Assembly: GCA_024305405.1 (NCBI GenBank)
Contig: JAKNDB010000068.1
Coordinates: forward strand, 2,852,501-2,916,500
DNA length: 64,000 bases
Direction: 5' to 3'
Origin: Dirofilaria immitis
Lineage: Eukaryota > Nematoda > Chromadorea > Rhabditida > Onchocercidae
Shown: positions 26,075 through 39,300 of the stretch, piece by piece
How positions within the stretch are numbered: position 1 is the stretch's first letter
Layout of the letters: every line of letters begins with the position of its first letter
Program-made: the position numbers and the translations under genes
Notes under the pieces: model-generated
What the model was told of the DNA's origin: nothing
Seen by the model: the letters and a program-made list of their open reading frames with translations, nothing else
The model's database searches: none

Positions 26075-27375
26075 TGTGGCTGTATAAAGTTTTGAAGTTT
26101 TTCCATTTCATTTCTTTTTTTGCGGAAATATGCCATTTTATCTTGTATTTTGTGCTATGATTTCTTTAGTTTTATATTGCAGTAATACTTAAAGTGCGAT
26201 TGAGAATTTTTTAAATGAATTAAAAAAAGTTTTCCAAGTGTTAAAGTGTAAAGCTTACGAAGAATGTTAACGGAAACGAATGTGATTGATAACACACGAC
26301 AAGTAGATGATAAGTGATAAAATTATAAATGTCAAAGATATTTCATATACTTATATTTTAACATAATATTTGATTTGTAACATTTCATTCGAATAATTCC
26401 AAAATTGTCAAAATTCCGGATCTGTTATTAGCGAATGAAGAAACAAACAATTCAAGTTTTGAAAAACTTGCATTATACGACATCTGAAAGAAAGAAAATG
26501 GAGATATGTTAAGAACTTAAGAGAACTTAAGTATATCCAAGGACGATGACACGTTAGGAAAAAGAAACTGCAATTGGTACGCATCATTGTAAGGAGACAC
26601 AACGATGTGCTTGAAATCACAGATTTTGCATTACGTTCTAATTTATCATGCCTCTATGGTAACGGGCCGCGTGTACTACACGTGGAATGACGGAAGTATT
26701 GCTTCGAATCGAGCAAATTAAATCCGGGTGTTGTATTTTCGAGGGAGGAGGACTGTCGTTATATATTTTTGAATCTTGCGTATTATGAGTGTTAATTTTT
26801 ACGCGATTTCTTTTATGCTAAATAATATATTCGTTGGAGTGGTATAATCATGTATTTCCGTGTTTATAGAGATAATTAAAGGGAAAGTGAATTACTAATT
26901 ATTTTGCCTTCTATTTGTTTTTGATATTATTTACTGGTAAGCCTACCTTAATGTTCTGTGACGCTGCTCATTTTTAGGATCAATTCTAAAATAGTGCTTT
27001 ATCTTTTTCAATTTTTTTCTATTTGCTTATTTTGAGAAAACGACGTATATGTCTTTATAAAAAATTCCGTTAAATTTTATTAATGTTGTTGTTATTTGTT
27101 GTAGTATTTTAGATTATTTTAATAAGCTGTAATGTGATTGTGATGTTTTTGAAATAATTAATTTGTGATTTTTTATTTTTTCTTTATAAGCAGTCTTTCA
27201 ACGCCTTGCGATTTTTCTATATTTCTGCGATATATGTATTTTATTTTGTTTGTGTATCAGTTACATTTTTAATGAATTATCAGTTGCGATGAAACATGAT
27301 TTAAAAAAAAGTAATTTAAGGTAAAATCAACCAATAAATCTTTGCTGCTGTGGAATCGAATCGCCAAGGTGACCC
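26075..27375. other. Intergenic region with GC-richer patch upstream of GBF1
   Basis: No exon seen. A short GC-richer patch at about 26650-26760 contains a palindromic CACGTG at 26679-26684 and stands out from the AT-rich background; it is a plausible promoter-proximal element for GBF1, but this is inference. The rest is AT-rich and carries no repeat of note. Confidence 0.45.
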
Positions 27376-30300
27376 ATGGCGGTAAATGGTTTATACGTAG
27401 TTCAAGGTGAAGCCAATGCTGTGGTAGCACTGTTGAAGAAAGCACACCGAAATTGGTCTCATCATCAACAACAGATTCATTTAGGACATTCGTTACTCGA
27501 TGAAACCGATCCTTTGTTGAGAAATTTCTCAGATCTGAGAGATGTTTTCAATTCAGTAAATATTTATGCATTTAAAATTTTACCTCTAACTAAATTGAAT
27601 TACGATTTTGAATACTTTCTCGTCTAAATTGGCAAATAGGAAATTGCAGTAACAAATTCATTTTCTTTTATTCTTACGCTCATCACATTTATGCTTTTAT
27701 TGGAAAAAATAATTCCTATCAAGTTGCCATTTTTTTAATGCCTTGATGTTTTCATAAATATCAAAGCAAAATAATGAAAATAAATGAGCGAAGTATAGTT
27801 GAAGTATTGTTAATATATGTTCTTCCTCATCGTTTCCCCTTTATCTTCCTTTTATAAATCACTCATACTTTGTTCCTGTTACTTTTTTGTATGGAGATTA
27901 AGAAATGGAATGTTTCGACATTCGAGAAGTCTCTTTCACGATACCATGGTTGAGCTTCTTTTTACGTTGCTTATGTCTTGAAGTTTATAAATACACTCTT
28001 CGGTGGTGCAAAATATTGTGAATATTATGATTAAGGTGAACGATTTATCGGATATGAATCCAGATACATATTTAAGTCCGTTTCTGGATGTGATACGTTC
28101 TGATCAAACGAATGGTCCAGTAACGGCACAAGCTTTATCATCCGTCGCTAAATTTCTTAGTTATGGATTGATTGACAGTTCAAGGTTATTATTTCTTACT
28201 TTGCATCCTATCAGGCTTAGTTCTCTTTAGTTTTCTTTTTCAAACTTATAATCTCTAAAAGATTTTTTCTTCACTATCGATTATTAACCGTCACATATAC
28301 TACAGTATCAAAGCATCAAATGCAATAGAAAATATTGCGGATGCCGTAACACATGCAAAATTTATTGGTAGTACTGATAGTGGCAGAGATGAAGTCGTTC
28401 TGCTAAAAATCCTTCAGGTTATTTGAATTTATGATTTCTTGCTGAAAAATTTTAGTCTTTATTTTCTGATAGCGCTAAAGAATCTGCTGTGGTGTTTGCC
28501 ATAAAGAAAAGATGATTTACATTTCAAGCCATTAGATACGATTTTAATTTCAAATAATAAAAAATGAGAAGACTTTATTACTGCCATTGAAATTTCTTAG
28601 TTTTTCTTATTTCTCTAGGTGTTGCGTATTCTTTTGCTTACGCCAATTGGACGGTTATTATCTAATGAAAGCGTATGCGAAATGATGCAAAGCTGCTTTC
28701 GAATTAGTTTTGAACCTGCTTTAAGCGAACTTTTACGTGAAGTTGCTGAAGCTACGTTATCAGATATGACTCAACTGTTGTTCACAAGACTGCCTACATT
28801 TCAGGAAGATATTCGTCATCCTTACATCCGAAAATTGGTACTAATTTTTGAATTTTCATCTTTCATGGGGTCTCTTTAAATTCCAGTGTAAAATAAACTT
28901 TCAAGATTGTTTGATGGTATCCAGCAATAATTTGTTCGTCCCTTTAAAATCTTCAGTCTTATAAATTTATGGAAAATTTTCGAAATAAATGTAAAATTTC
29001 ATCATGTACGAGATTGTATGCCCAGTAATTTGTGAACATTATTAGTTGCCTCTCTTAGGGATTCAAAAAATTTGAATTTACATTGATTAATTCAATCTTT
29101 TTCAAAAATTTTGCTTTGCGGTCTTTGTTTATTGAATTCCAATCTCAGCTCTGTTTTCCAGGTGAAACGTGCTGGTCATATAGCGGGAAAGAGAAAGAGG
29201 CGAAAAACTTACTTTAATGATGTTGTAAAAAATGAAAAAGCGGAAAAGGGTAGTGCTGAAAATAATATTCTAATATCGGGACAAGTTAGATACAGTTTCA
29301 TTTCATTCCTTTTTAATATTTAGAATTTTGGGTTGGATACTAATTACTTCTTTTTATGTGATCTATGATTAAATTTGATTTTCATAAAATTTGAAAATTA
29401 GCTATTCTTAGTGAGAGTTGACTTTTTCATCGTGATCAAATTTAGTCAAAGAAAGAAGATATGGAGATCATACAGGAAGAAAATGGGGATGGCATTGGAT
29501 CAGCGCAAAACACTGATCAGTTAAATTCGATGGGAAGGGTGTCAGACAAAGATGACGGGAAGCTAAAGACTGACGAGTCTCAAACCAGCGTTATCAATAA
29601 AGAAGAAACAAGTAAATTTTAATATGTTTTATACAGTCGAAATACGGATGCGATATTTCGTATAGACAAACTCTTGCATCACAAAGGAAGAAGTACTAAA
29701 AATTCAAGTGCAACAATACATATGTGCCTAGAAATAAATTTTACTCTGAGAATGCTAAATAAATTGAGAAATTCCTGGAAGTATAAAATTTGGTTTCGTA
29801 AATGATTTCATAATTTTTAGGTCTTTCGACATTTTTTTACAAGAAGCAAAAAGTTTTTGTAATTCTTTGTTTGGCCACCTGTTTAAGTTTTTAGCTTAGC
29901 TTCGAATTGAAATTATCAAACTTGAGATCAGTACTCACCTTTTTAGAAATCATTCAAGGGACTATAATGAATGGATTTTAGAAAGTTTTATTCTGTTTTT
30001 TCCTTCATTTTGCAGCTGGTATTGGCTGTCATCAAAATTTTATGGAACTCGAATCTGCAGAATGTTACGAAACCGGTATAATTGGTGAGCAAGCTAGAAA
30101 ATCTTTCGAAGCAGTAAGACTTGATTCAGATGATGGTGTTGTGCCAGATAATGATGATGTTAGTTACAGACTATTGTTCTCGAAATACTACTAATTTCTA
30201 ATGTTTTAATAACATACTGGTCAGGAGATCTATGGCAAATTTTCAATATTCTATCTATAAGTTATTTTCTTCTATTGATTTCAAATTTTTAAATTTTCAA

Positions 30301-33300
30301 GAGTTCTGCATTATCTGAGGACGAAAACAATGAGAAGGAACGAATGGTGAGGAAAAGGACAAAAAGTTCTGAAGAGATGGGGAAGATGATATCCGATTTT
30401 GAAAAGGTGGTTTTATTTGAGCTTTTTTGCCGAAGTTTAAAAATATAACTGTGGAAAGGACTATTATTAAATTTCAGGAAAATTGTATAATAAATGATGA
30501 AAAATCGGTACCGTCCACGGAAACAATTGCTTCAAATCCAACCACTCATATACCATATGGTATACCATGTGTCCGTGAACTACTTAGGTCAGTAAGCAGA
30601 GGAGTAATTACTGATTATTAGTTTTGATTACAATAACTTCAATTATAAGAGCCAAGAGTGTATTTCTTGACAAAATTAAATATAAAATAAAAAGTGCAAT
30701 CAATAAATGCGTAACAACCTACCAAATTGGAATTGAGGATGGATTTCTGAATCATTTAAACATATATTGACGAAATATTTTTATGATCATGGAATCCTCT
30801 TTTGTTTAATCATTATCAACTTTTTGGGACTTTCAACTGACATAGTGGAAATTTAATTTCACGGAAGAAATCGAAGAACAAGAAAAAACTATGCAGAAAT
30901 AATAGCTCATATGAAATCATTTACCCAAAAATCGCTTTATTGAATTAGATTTTAAACCTAGGAAAGGAATTCGTTTCAGCAAATGGCTAAAATGTGCTAC
31001 GAACTATTCATAACTTCAGTGCAAATTGTGCTGATGATTTTAAAGTTCGAATTTTTTTGTAGGTTTTTAATTGCTCTAATTAATCCACTGGATCGTGCCA
31101 ATACAGAATCAATGATTTTGATGGCATTAAATTTACTCACTGTTGCATTGGAGGCTGGCGCCGATCATTTGCGCAATTTTTCATTGCTGATGCCATTGGT
31201 GAAAGATGAACTTTGTCGTGCTCTATTACAAGTATTACTTAACATTTTCAAATTTGAATAAATTAAATCTTAATTCAAGAATTAAAATCTTAACTGACTG
31301 TTAACTAATGTGTCACAGTTTTATAATTCGTCATTACTTGAAGCTACTACAAGTGATAATTTATTCATGTTATAACATCATTCAATTATATATATAGTAT
31401 TTGTTGAAATTTCATAAACAGACCGTAAATTATGTATTCATAATATAAATGCTGTAGTTTGGAATTGTTCGATGCGTTTTTAGCTTTTGGACACCGAAAA
31501 ATTACCAGTGTTCGCCGCGACGAATCGCGTTTGCTTTCTCTTATTTGAAGGCCTTCGCTCGGACGTAAAATTCCAGCTTGAAATGTATTTCCTAAAATTA
31601 CGATCAATCGTAACTAGTGAACAGGTACTATTTATATTTTATTTATTTTGGTCATCTGGAAGCTTTCCATTTATCTATAAAAACTACTATACTTTGCCTT
31701 AAAGATTTTATATAAATTAAAATTTTCTGCTTTTTAGACTCGTATTAGTTACGAACAAAAGGAAATGGCACTGGAAAGCATTGTCCAATTATGGCGTATA
31801 GCCGGGCTAGTCACTGAAATCTATTTGAACTACGATTGTGATTTATATTGTTCAAATCTTTTGAAGACTTGACTAAGGTGAATGTTTGCATTTTGGTTTA
31901 TTTCTTGAACTCAACTTTTTTCATAACTTTTTGTCTTACAGTGCAGAATTTCGAAATTTTAATGAAAAAATATAAAATTTTACTTTCTACTATTTTAAGC
32001 TTCTTCTTGAAAATGCGTTTCCTGTCCTGGGCCTACGTTCTATCAATTTACTATCGCTGGATGGTTTGTTGACTGTAATTGATACGATTGATAATAACTG
32101 TGTGTACAGACAAGCTGGTGGTATTCATCAGAAGAGCGTTATTCCGACGTAGGTTCACTTTCTTGTGCAAAAAAAATTCTGACATTATTGACGTTTTCTG
32201 ATATGGATATATTATTTTTGAATTCTTTTACGTTTATTATTCATTCTTCTGAACTTTTATGAAATTTTTAGTTCGATACCGACGCAGTTACATTTACCGG
32301 CCGTTAGTGGATATGCTTTTGGGAGACAAAGTGCAATCGATGAAACCTTGTGTAGGTTATCAATATAAATGTTACAGTGTTGTACATATGTCAAAGAACA
32401 GTAAAACTAAAAAAATATCTTAAACTGGTACTTTTCGATTTGAAAGTTAGTGATTTGTTTTAGACAGTTTTTAAGTTGCATATGTATATTCAGTCATGTT
32501 AAATTCTAAGCCAAACTGGATGATGTCGCGGAATAGTATTAATAGCGAAGATTATGAGTAGGCGAATGTAGGCTAATAAGTTATGTTGAAGTTTCATTGT
32601 GAAGCAAACTTTTATTCTTCGATTACTTTTTTGAATCATCTACAAATGGTCTTTTCGAACGTGAAATTTTTTTAAGCAATTACCACAGCAGGGAAAACCT
32701 CGCTTTTTGAAACATTTTTACCTTCTACGGCATTACACGCAAATCGAATGGCTCCATCGTCCTCTCTACCGTCAATTGTAGAAGTTATCGAAAGGAAAAG
32801 AAAAAGCGAATTATTACGGAAGCCACGGAATTTTTCAACCAGGATCCAAAGAAAGGTTCTCGATCTAATAAAGAAAGTTTAAAAGGTCATTCAAGGTTAA
32901 ACAGAGAAAAAATATATGATTACAAATTCTTATAGGAATTGAATTCCTTAAGGAGAAGAAAATTCTAAAATCACCGCTGGATCCTATAGATGTCGTTGCA
33001 TGGCTAAAAGAAAATCCACGTCTCGATAAAAGAGGATTGCCGATTACATCTGCAGGTGTGTTATGTAAAAGATTCTAATATATAAACTCTAAGCCTGGCA
33101 TATTTATGAAACGCGGCATTAAATAATTTATAGTATTCATTAACGAATCGATAGTATATCTTTTATTCTTGTAGTTTTTCTTAATCTTTTTCGATTGTTG
33201 TAGATGTTAGAGAGTAGCGATAAATAGATAGCGGGAGAAAAGAGATTTAAAAATGTAGTATACGATTAAATAACAGGTAATGGAACTTTTAAACTTATTG

Positions 33301-36300
33301 TTATATGCGTTAACTGCAGCAGAAAAAATGCCCCGGTACTAGATGCTTTTGTGCGATCATTTCCATTTGAAAATACCCGTCTGGATGATGCTTTGCGTAT
33401 GTTCCTAGAAACATTTCGATTACCCGGAGAAGCTGCAGAAATTTCAATGGTAATGCAGCATTTTGCAGGTTAGAGCCATAAGTGATGCTTACGAAAACCC
33501 CAAGTTTGTATTCAATGTCTGCAAATATTTTGAATAGCACATTTTTCGGCAAAAATTTTTAGCTTTTTTAAAATTAATTTTTCACTAAACAAATATTTAG
33601 CGCTGTGAAATTCTAGAGCTAATGAATAAAGTTCAGCTAGTGAACAAATTTGTTATAGTTTGAAGAAGATCTTACGAGATTTTATAAAATTAATTCGAAT
33701 TGTATTTATAAATTTTTCAGTGACATTGGAATTTGTCACAATATTTTGTTGGAAATTTTTAGCTAGTATAGGAACTTATCTTGAAATTATTAACCATCCA
33801 TTAATTTTTATCGTTTTTGCATTGCTTTTCGTTCTCACTCTTTTTAATGTTCAGATCACTGGTACATCGCAAACGGTGAACCATTTAATCACGTTGATGC
33901 AGCGTTCACGTTAGCTTATGCTGTCATTATGCTCAACACTGATCAGCACAATCCCCAGGTGTCTTTCATATCTCGTTTATTTTAGGATTCATTTAAAAAT
34001 AGAAGAAGGAAAAGAAATTTGAGTTCTGGCATATTAAAAGCTATATTAAATCTGCATATAAAAAGTGAAATATGATGTGATTTCAGGTGCGGAAAAATCA
34101 GCGGCCGATGCAAGCAGAATGTTTCAAGCGAAATTTGTCAGGTACCAACGGTGGTCAAGATTTCGATCCTGCAATGTTAGATGAAATGTACAATGCCATC
34201 AGGTACGTAACGAAAATTCTTGAGTTCAAAATTTGGATAAAAGAGAAGATCGAATCTGCTAGTGATCTTTTTGACATTGGTATAATATTCAATCTTGGAA
34301 GCTTTTTCAGAAATGAAGAAATTGTGATGCCTGCTGAGCAAGTTGGAATTGTAAAGGAAAATTATTTATGGAAGGTAAATTTCTATGGTGAATAAATTTG
34401 TATTAAAGGATATTATTAAGGGATGACAGAAAGAAAATTTGAGAATTCCTAAATTATTTTGAAAAAATTAAGAAAACCATGTTTTGACGTTCTAGATGCA
34501 AAACATGACAGTGGTTGTAATGCGACGAAAAAATCATTTCAATTTCTGTCTTTCTAAGATAGGTTAAATCTTTTAGGTTTTATTACGACGTGGTGAAACG
34601 AAGGAAGGTGAATTTATCCATGTACCAGCTGGATGGAATGATCATGACTTGTTCGGTATCATTTGGGGTCCTGCTTCTGCAGCATTATCGTTTGTATTTG
34701 ACAAAAGTGGAAGAGACACGATTTTACAGGTATAATTAATTGATTTTTTTTCCTATTCTTATCGTTTAATTCGGGAATAATCAGACGAGTTCAAAGAAAT
34801 CATTCGAATAAATATTTCAGAAAGTGTTGAATGGATATCGTAAATGTGCATCCATTGCTGCACATTATGGAATGACCGATGTTTTCGACAATTTAATTAT
34901 TCATTTGTGCAAATTTTCTACTTTGATGTCTACAAATGAAGGTAAGCAGTTTCTTAATAATAAGAATGCTATTTTTTCTTTTTTTTGAAAGAAGAATTGT
35001 TGAAAGACTTGACAGATAGGAATTTGAAAAGTGAGAATGAGAATTTTGGAAGATTTAGCATACAACAGTGATTTATTTATTGTTGCGATTTGTAGATAAT
35101 CCAGAGCAGAATTTGGAAATTCGACAAAATAGAATTCTGAATGAAAATTTCAATCAGAGTGCGGAGCAGATTGCAATTTCTTTTGGTGAAAATGCAAAAG
35201 CACAAATGGCTGCAAAAGCCATGTTTCAGTTGGTCCATGCTCATGGAGACATTCTTCGAGAGGTGTAACCTGGTTTATTTCATCCTTGGTTTTAAATTTT
35301 CTTTAAGTACTTGCTGTTTTTTTAATTATTGATTTTTATTGGATTGTAGGGCTGGAAAAATGTCCTCGATAGTATTTTACGCTTATTTTATGCTCGCTTA
35401 TTGCCAAGTGCAATAACAGAAGTGGAGGACTTTGTAGATAGTAAAGGATGGGTTTCGATACAGCGAGCACCTCCACCGTAAGTCCCAATATGTGTATTAT
35501 AATTATAGCTTAAGTGATTTTATTCACTTTTTCATTTATTAGCTAATCTATTTACCTTTCTTCTACGAAATAGTGTAGAAAGTTATGAACAAATCGAAAA
35601 ATTTTTGCAGGAAGTTATTAACAAATCGGAACGATTCTGGTTTACTTAGCTGGCTTGGACTTGGTTCGAATTATGATAACAAAGAATCTACTCCAACTGC
35701 CGATCAGCAACAACTTATCAGAGTTAGTTTCTGTTTAGACTTATTTTTTTTTTTAAAGATTTGAATCGTTTCGGATATGCAGAAAGTTTATTCGGCTCTT
35801 AAGCTATTAAATCGAAAGTTATGTTGGAAATTATTCAAACAAAAGTTATCTATAGATAGCTCAAGAAGTGATAGCTGAATGCCATCCGGAACAGCTCATT
35901 GTTGATGGCAAATATCTCACTTCATCCGCACTTTCTGAGCTTATCAATACTGTCATTCAAGCATCTACAAATATTGCTCATACTGAAATGGATAAAGGTG
36001 AACTTATGACAAGGAAGTTGAAGGAACAAGTTAGCATTTGAATGGAATATTTTGGAGATTATATAACTTTTCTTTCATATTTCTCAGATTTTTAATTTTA
36101 ATTAGAATTCCATGAAAAGGAAATTATAAATCATTGTAATACATCATTATAGTTTTTATCAATTTAAGTCACTATTTTTTTCCGAACTATTCCTAATTTT
36201 TTTATTTAAGCAGAAACTTGGAAATAAGTTTTTAATTTCGTCATGCAATTCTCTATACGGTTTTGTTTTTTACATATAAGTATTAGAATATTATTTTCAG

Positions 36301-39300
36301 GAAGAGGATGCACTTGTGCTTTACTTGGAAATAATGGTTAGCATAGCGTTGGAAAATAAAGATCGCTTGTCCCAAATATGGACGCCAATCAAACAGCATT
36401 TACAGTGGCTCATGAGTAATTTTGGTCGAAATCCATTGGTTGTAGAGAGAGCTGTTGTCGGCTTATTAAGGATTGCGAACAGGAATTTATACCATCTTAA
36501 AGATGACATTGCTGATGAAGTGCTTCAGACTTTAGGGATTCTATTGGTTCGGCTTTATTGCTTCTTAAACTGTACAATCAAACCAAATTTTTACCTTATA
36601 TTGAAAATCGTTGTATATGTAATGTAAGTTATGCGTCTATAATTTGGTCACTTTTGTTTTAGAAATTGCCACCCCAGCTATGTTTATGTTTTCTCGGCAA
36701 ATTGCATATGGTTTGCATGAATTGCTGCGCACAAATGCTGCAAATGTACATCGGCGCGAACATTGGACAGTCCTTTTGCATTAATGGAAGCTACAGGAGC
36801 AGGTGTTTATCCGGAGGATTTCAGTATTCAGGGTGATGTCGTAAGTTATTAGTCTTCTTTTATTTTTTACTCAACTTTTCAATCATTTTATTACTTACCA
36901 TGGGGGAATCTGAATTATTATTGATCCCTTTTGAAAGCTTCTTCATTGCATCTTTATTCTAATAATACTGAATTGTGATATACAATTTGTGCAGTACATG
37001 ATTTATGTAAAAATTTTCCTCATGTAAATTAAAATAAAAAACTAATAAATTTCTTGGGAATTGCAGCTTCCATTATCTCAAAGAGAATTGAAAATCTTGA
37101 ATCGACAAGTGCATAGCGATACTGAGCCAAGTCTAAGCCGCCCTCGAGTTGATAAAGTTCGTGAGGCAATCTCTGTTGACAGAGGCTATACATCTGATGT
37201 TGTGCAAGGCACATATTATACTTTGCATTTTATACTTAATATTTATTATCCATTTTTAATCTATATCATTATTTTTTTTGTAAGCTAGGAATTCGGAAAA
37301 TTATTTTTATAGATCTTATTGAATGCTGTTTTTCAGATTCAGTATCGTCCTTTTCTACTCTTTCGGAACATATTGATAGTGTAGCATCGTTATTAAAGGA
37401 GACAAGCACTGAATGGATACATGTTGATCACAGCGATGGTATATTTTAATTATAAATTAATATTCATTCTGCATTGCGGTCTGTTTGGAAGAAAAATGAA
37501 ACGTACGAAGGGAATTGTTGGATTATTCATCAGATTTATCAATTTATGATATTTCAACATAGATAATTGCTATTATTTAACTTTTGTTTTGTTTTTGTAA
37601 ACAAAAAGTTGGTTGATAGCATATCTTTTTTTTCCTTTTTTCAGTCTTCGTTCAAGAGATCATATTCCATTTTGTTAAATAAGCAAGTATGGACATTTTT
37701 TCGACATGGTATGGGATAATAGAGAGTTCAAAGTGTAGTTTGTTTCAGCAGTACTTGCTGCGCAGCAGCAGCAGCTCCACCTCAGGCCTGTTGGAAAGCA
37801 GCATTCGTATTCCAGTGTTTTTGATCGCGGCACTGTTGTGCTGCGTACTAATCTCATCAGGTTGGTTTTCAGAATTTTGCAGTTTTTGAGTAATTTTCCA
37901 AAAGATTTCATGGTTAATCTTACAATATTTTATTTAAATTTGGAAGATAAAATATTTTTTTAGACATGATCCTTTAGCTTTCCTTAAAGTGGGGAAACAC
38001 TAACATTTCTGGCACGGGACGCAGCTCACATTACTCCAGACAACTTTAATTCGTGTATAGAATGTTTGCGATCATGTACGGAAGCTAGTTTAGATGGTGG
38101 AAGGTATGTGTATATTTCTTTTCTGCTTTTCTTATGTCCTATTTAATAGATTCAATCATAAACAGTCGCATATTTGTTTGAGATAATTTGTAGTTGGAAA
38201 TTGAAGTAAATTTCAAACACTGCAGATACGCTGCTGGTCCGCTCAGTGGTGATGCTCAAAGTCAGTTGAGAAGTGTTTTAAAGGAGGAGAAGTCAAAACA
38301 TAGTACTAAGCAAGGTCATCTTTTCGTTTTAAACAAAAGTGGGAAAGATTTATAATATTATGAGTGAATGTTTTATTTTGATTTTTCTAGCAATTTTCTC
38401 TTAACTGCTGATGAAAATTTCCAAATTATATTTTCATTGTAGACAAAAGTAATCACAGACACATGTCTCTGAACGCAAAAAATAACTGTGATGAGGAGAA
38501 AATGTCGTCACAAGCTGAGCCGCAGAAACTGTCAGCAGATTATCAACAGGTCATAGTTTTTAATTCTGTTTTAAAAAATTTGGAGCGAAAATTTGATTCA
38601 TTTCATTTTTTCATCCTATTTTTTCTATAAACTACAAAATTCATTCATAGATGCTGCGGATTTTATTTTTAAAAAACTGAATAATATAAATTACTATTTT
38701 TGTCCTTTCCATAAAATTAAGTAGACATATTGCATTATTTTTTTGTAGGTTGCCTTCCAGATACTTGACTTATGTCATACATTACATGTGAAAGGTGCTA
38801 CAATATATCGTAGTTGGGCTGATGGCGGAGCCAAAGTGAGTTTTATTTACCTTTTTGTTGCTAATGTTGTTTTAATTTCTGCGTATATTCGATTGATGCA
38901 TTTATACATTTATATTTAAGATTGATGCAAGCTTACCTGCTTTGTGGAGCCATTGTTGGCGACCGCTTTTACAGTGTATAGCTCGTCTCTGCTGTGACTG
39001 TAGGCGGCAAGTACGAACACAAGCACTTAATTTCCTTGTGGTAAATTTTGCTCCGTATTTTAACTATCTGCAAGTCCTTTAAAACTAATTTACTTTAGTT
39101 TTTTGTAGCGGGCCTTCTTAATACCAGAAATGCAAGTGATGGAAGGTAAGCAATGGGAAGAGTGCTTTGGCGAGGTGCTTTTCCCGCTGCTTCAAAACTG
39201 CTCGAAAATTTATCGCCAATGGATCCGATTGGAATGGAAGAGACACGTGTACGAGTTATGCAGCTCATTTCGAAAATTTTGCTCAATCATTTAACGTTTG

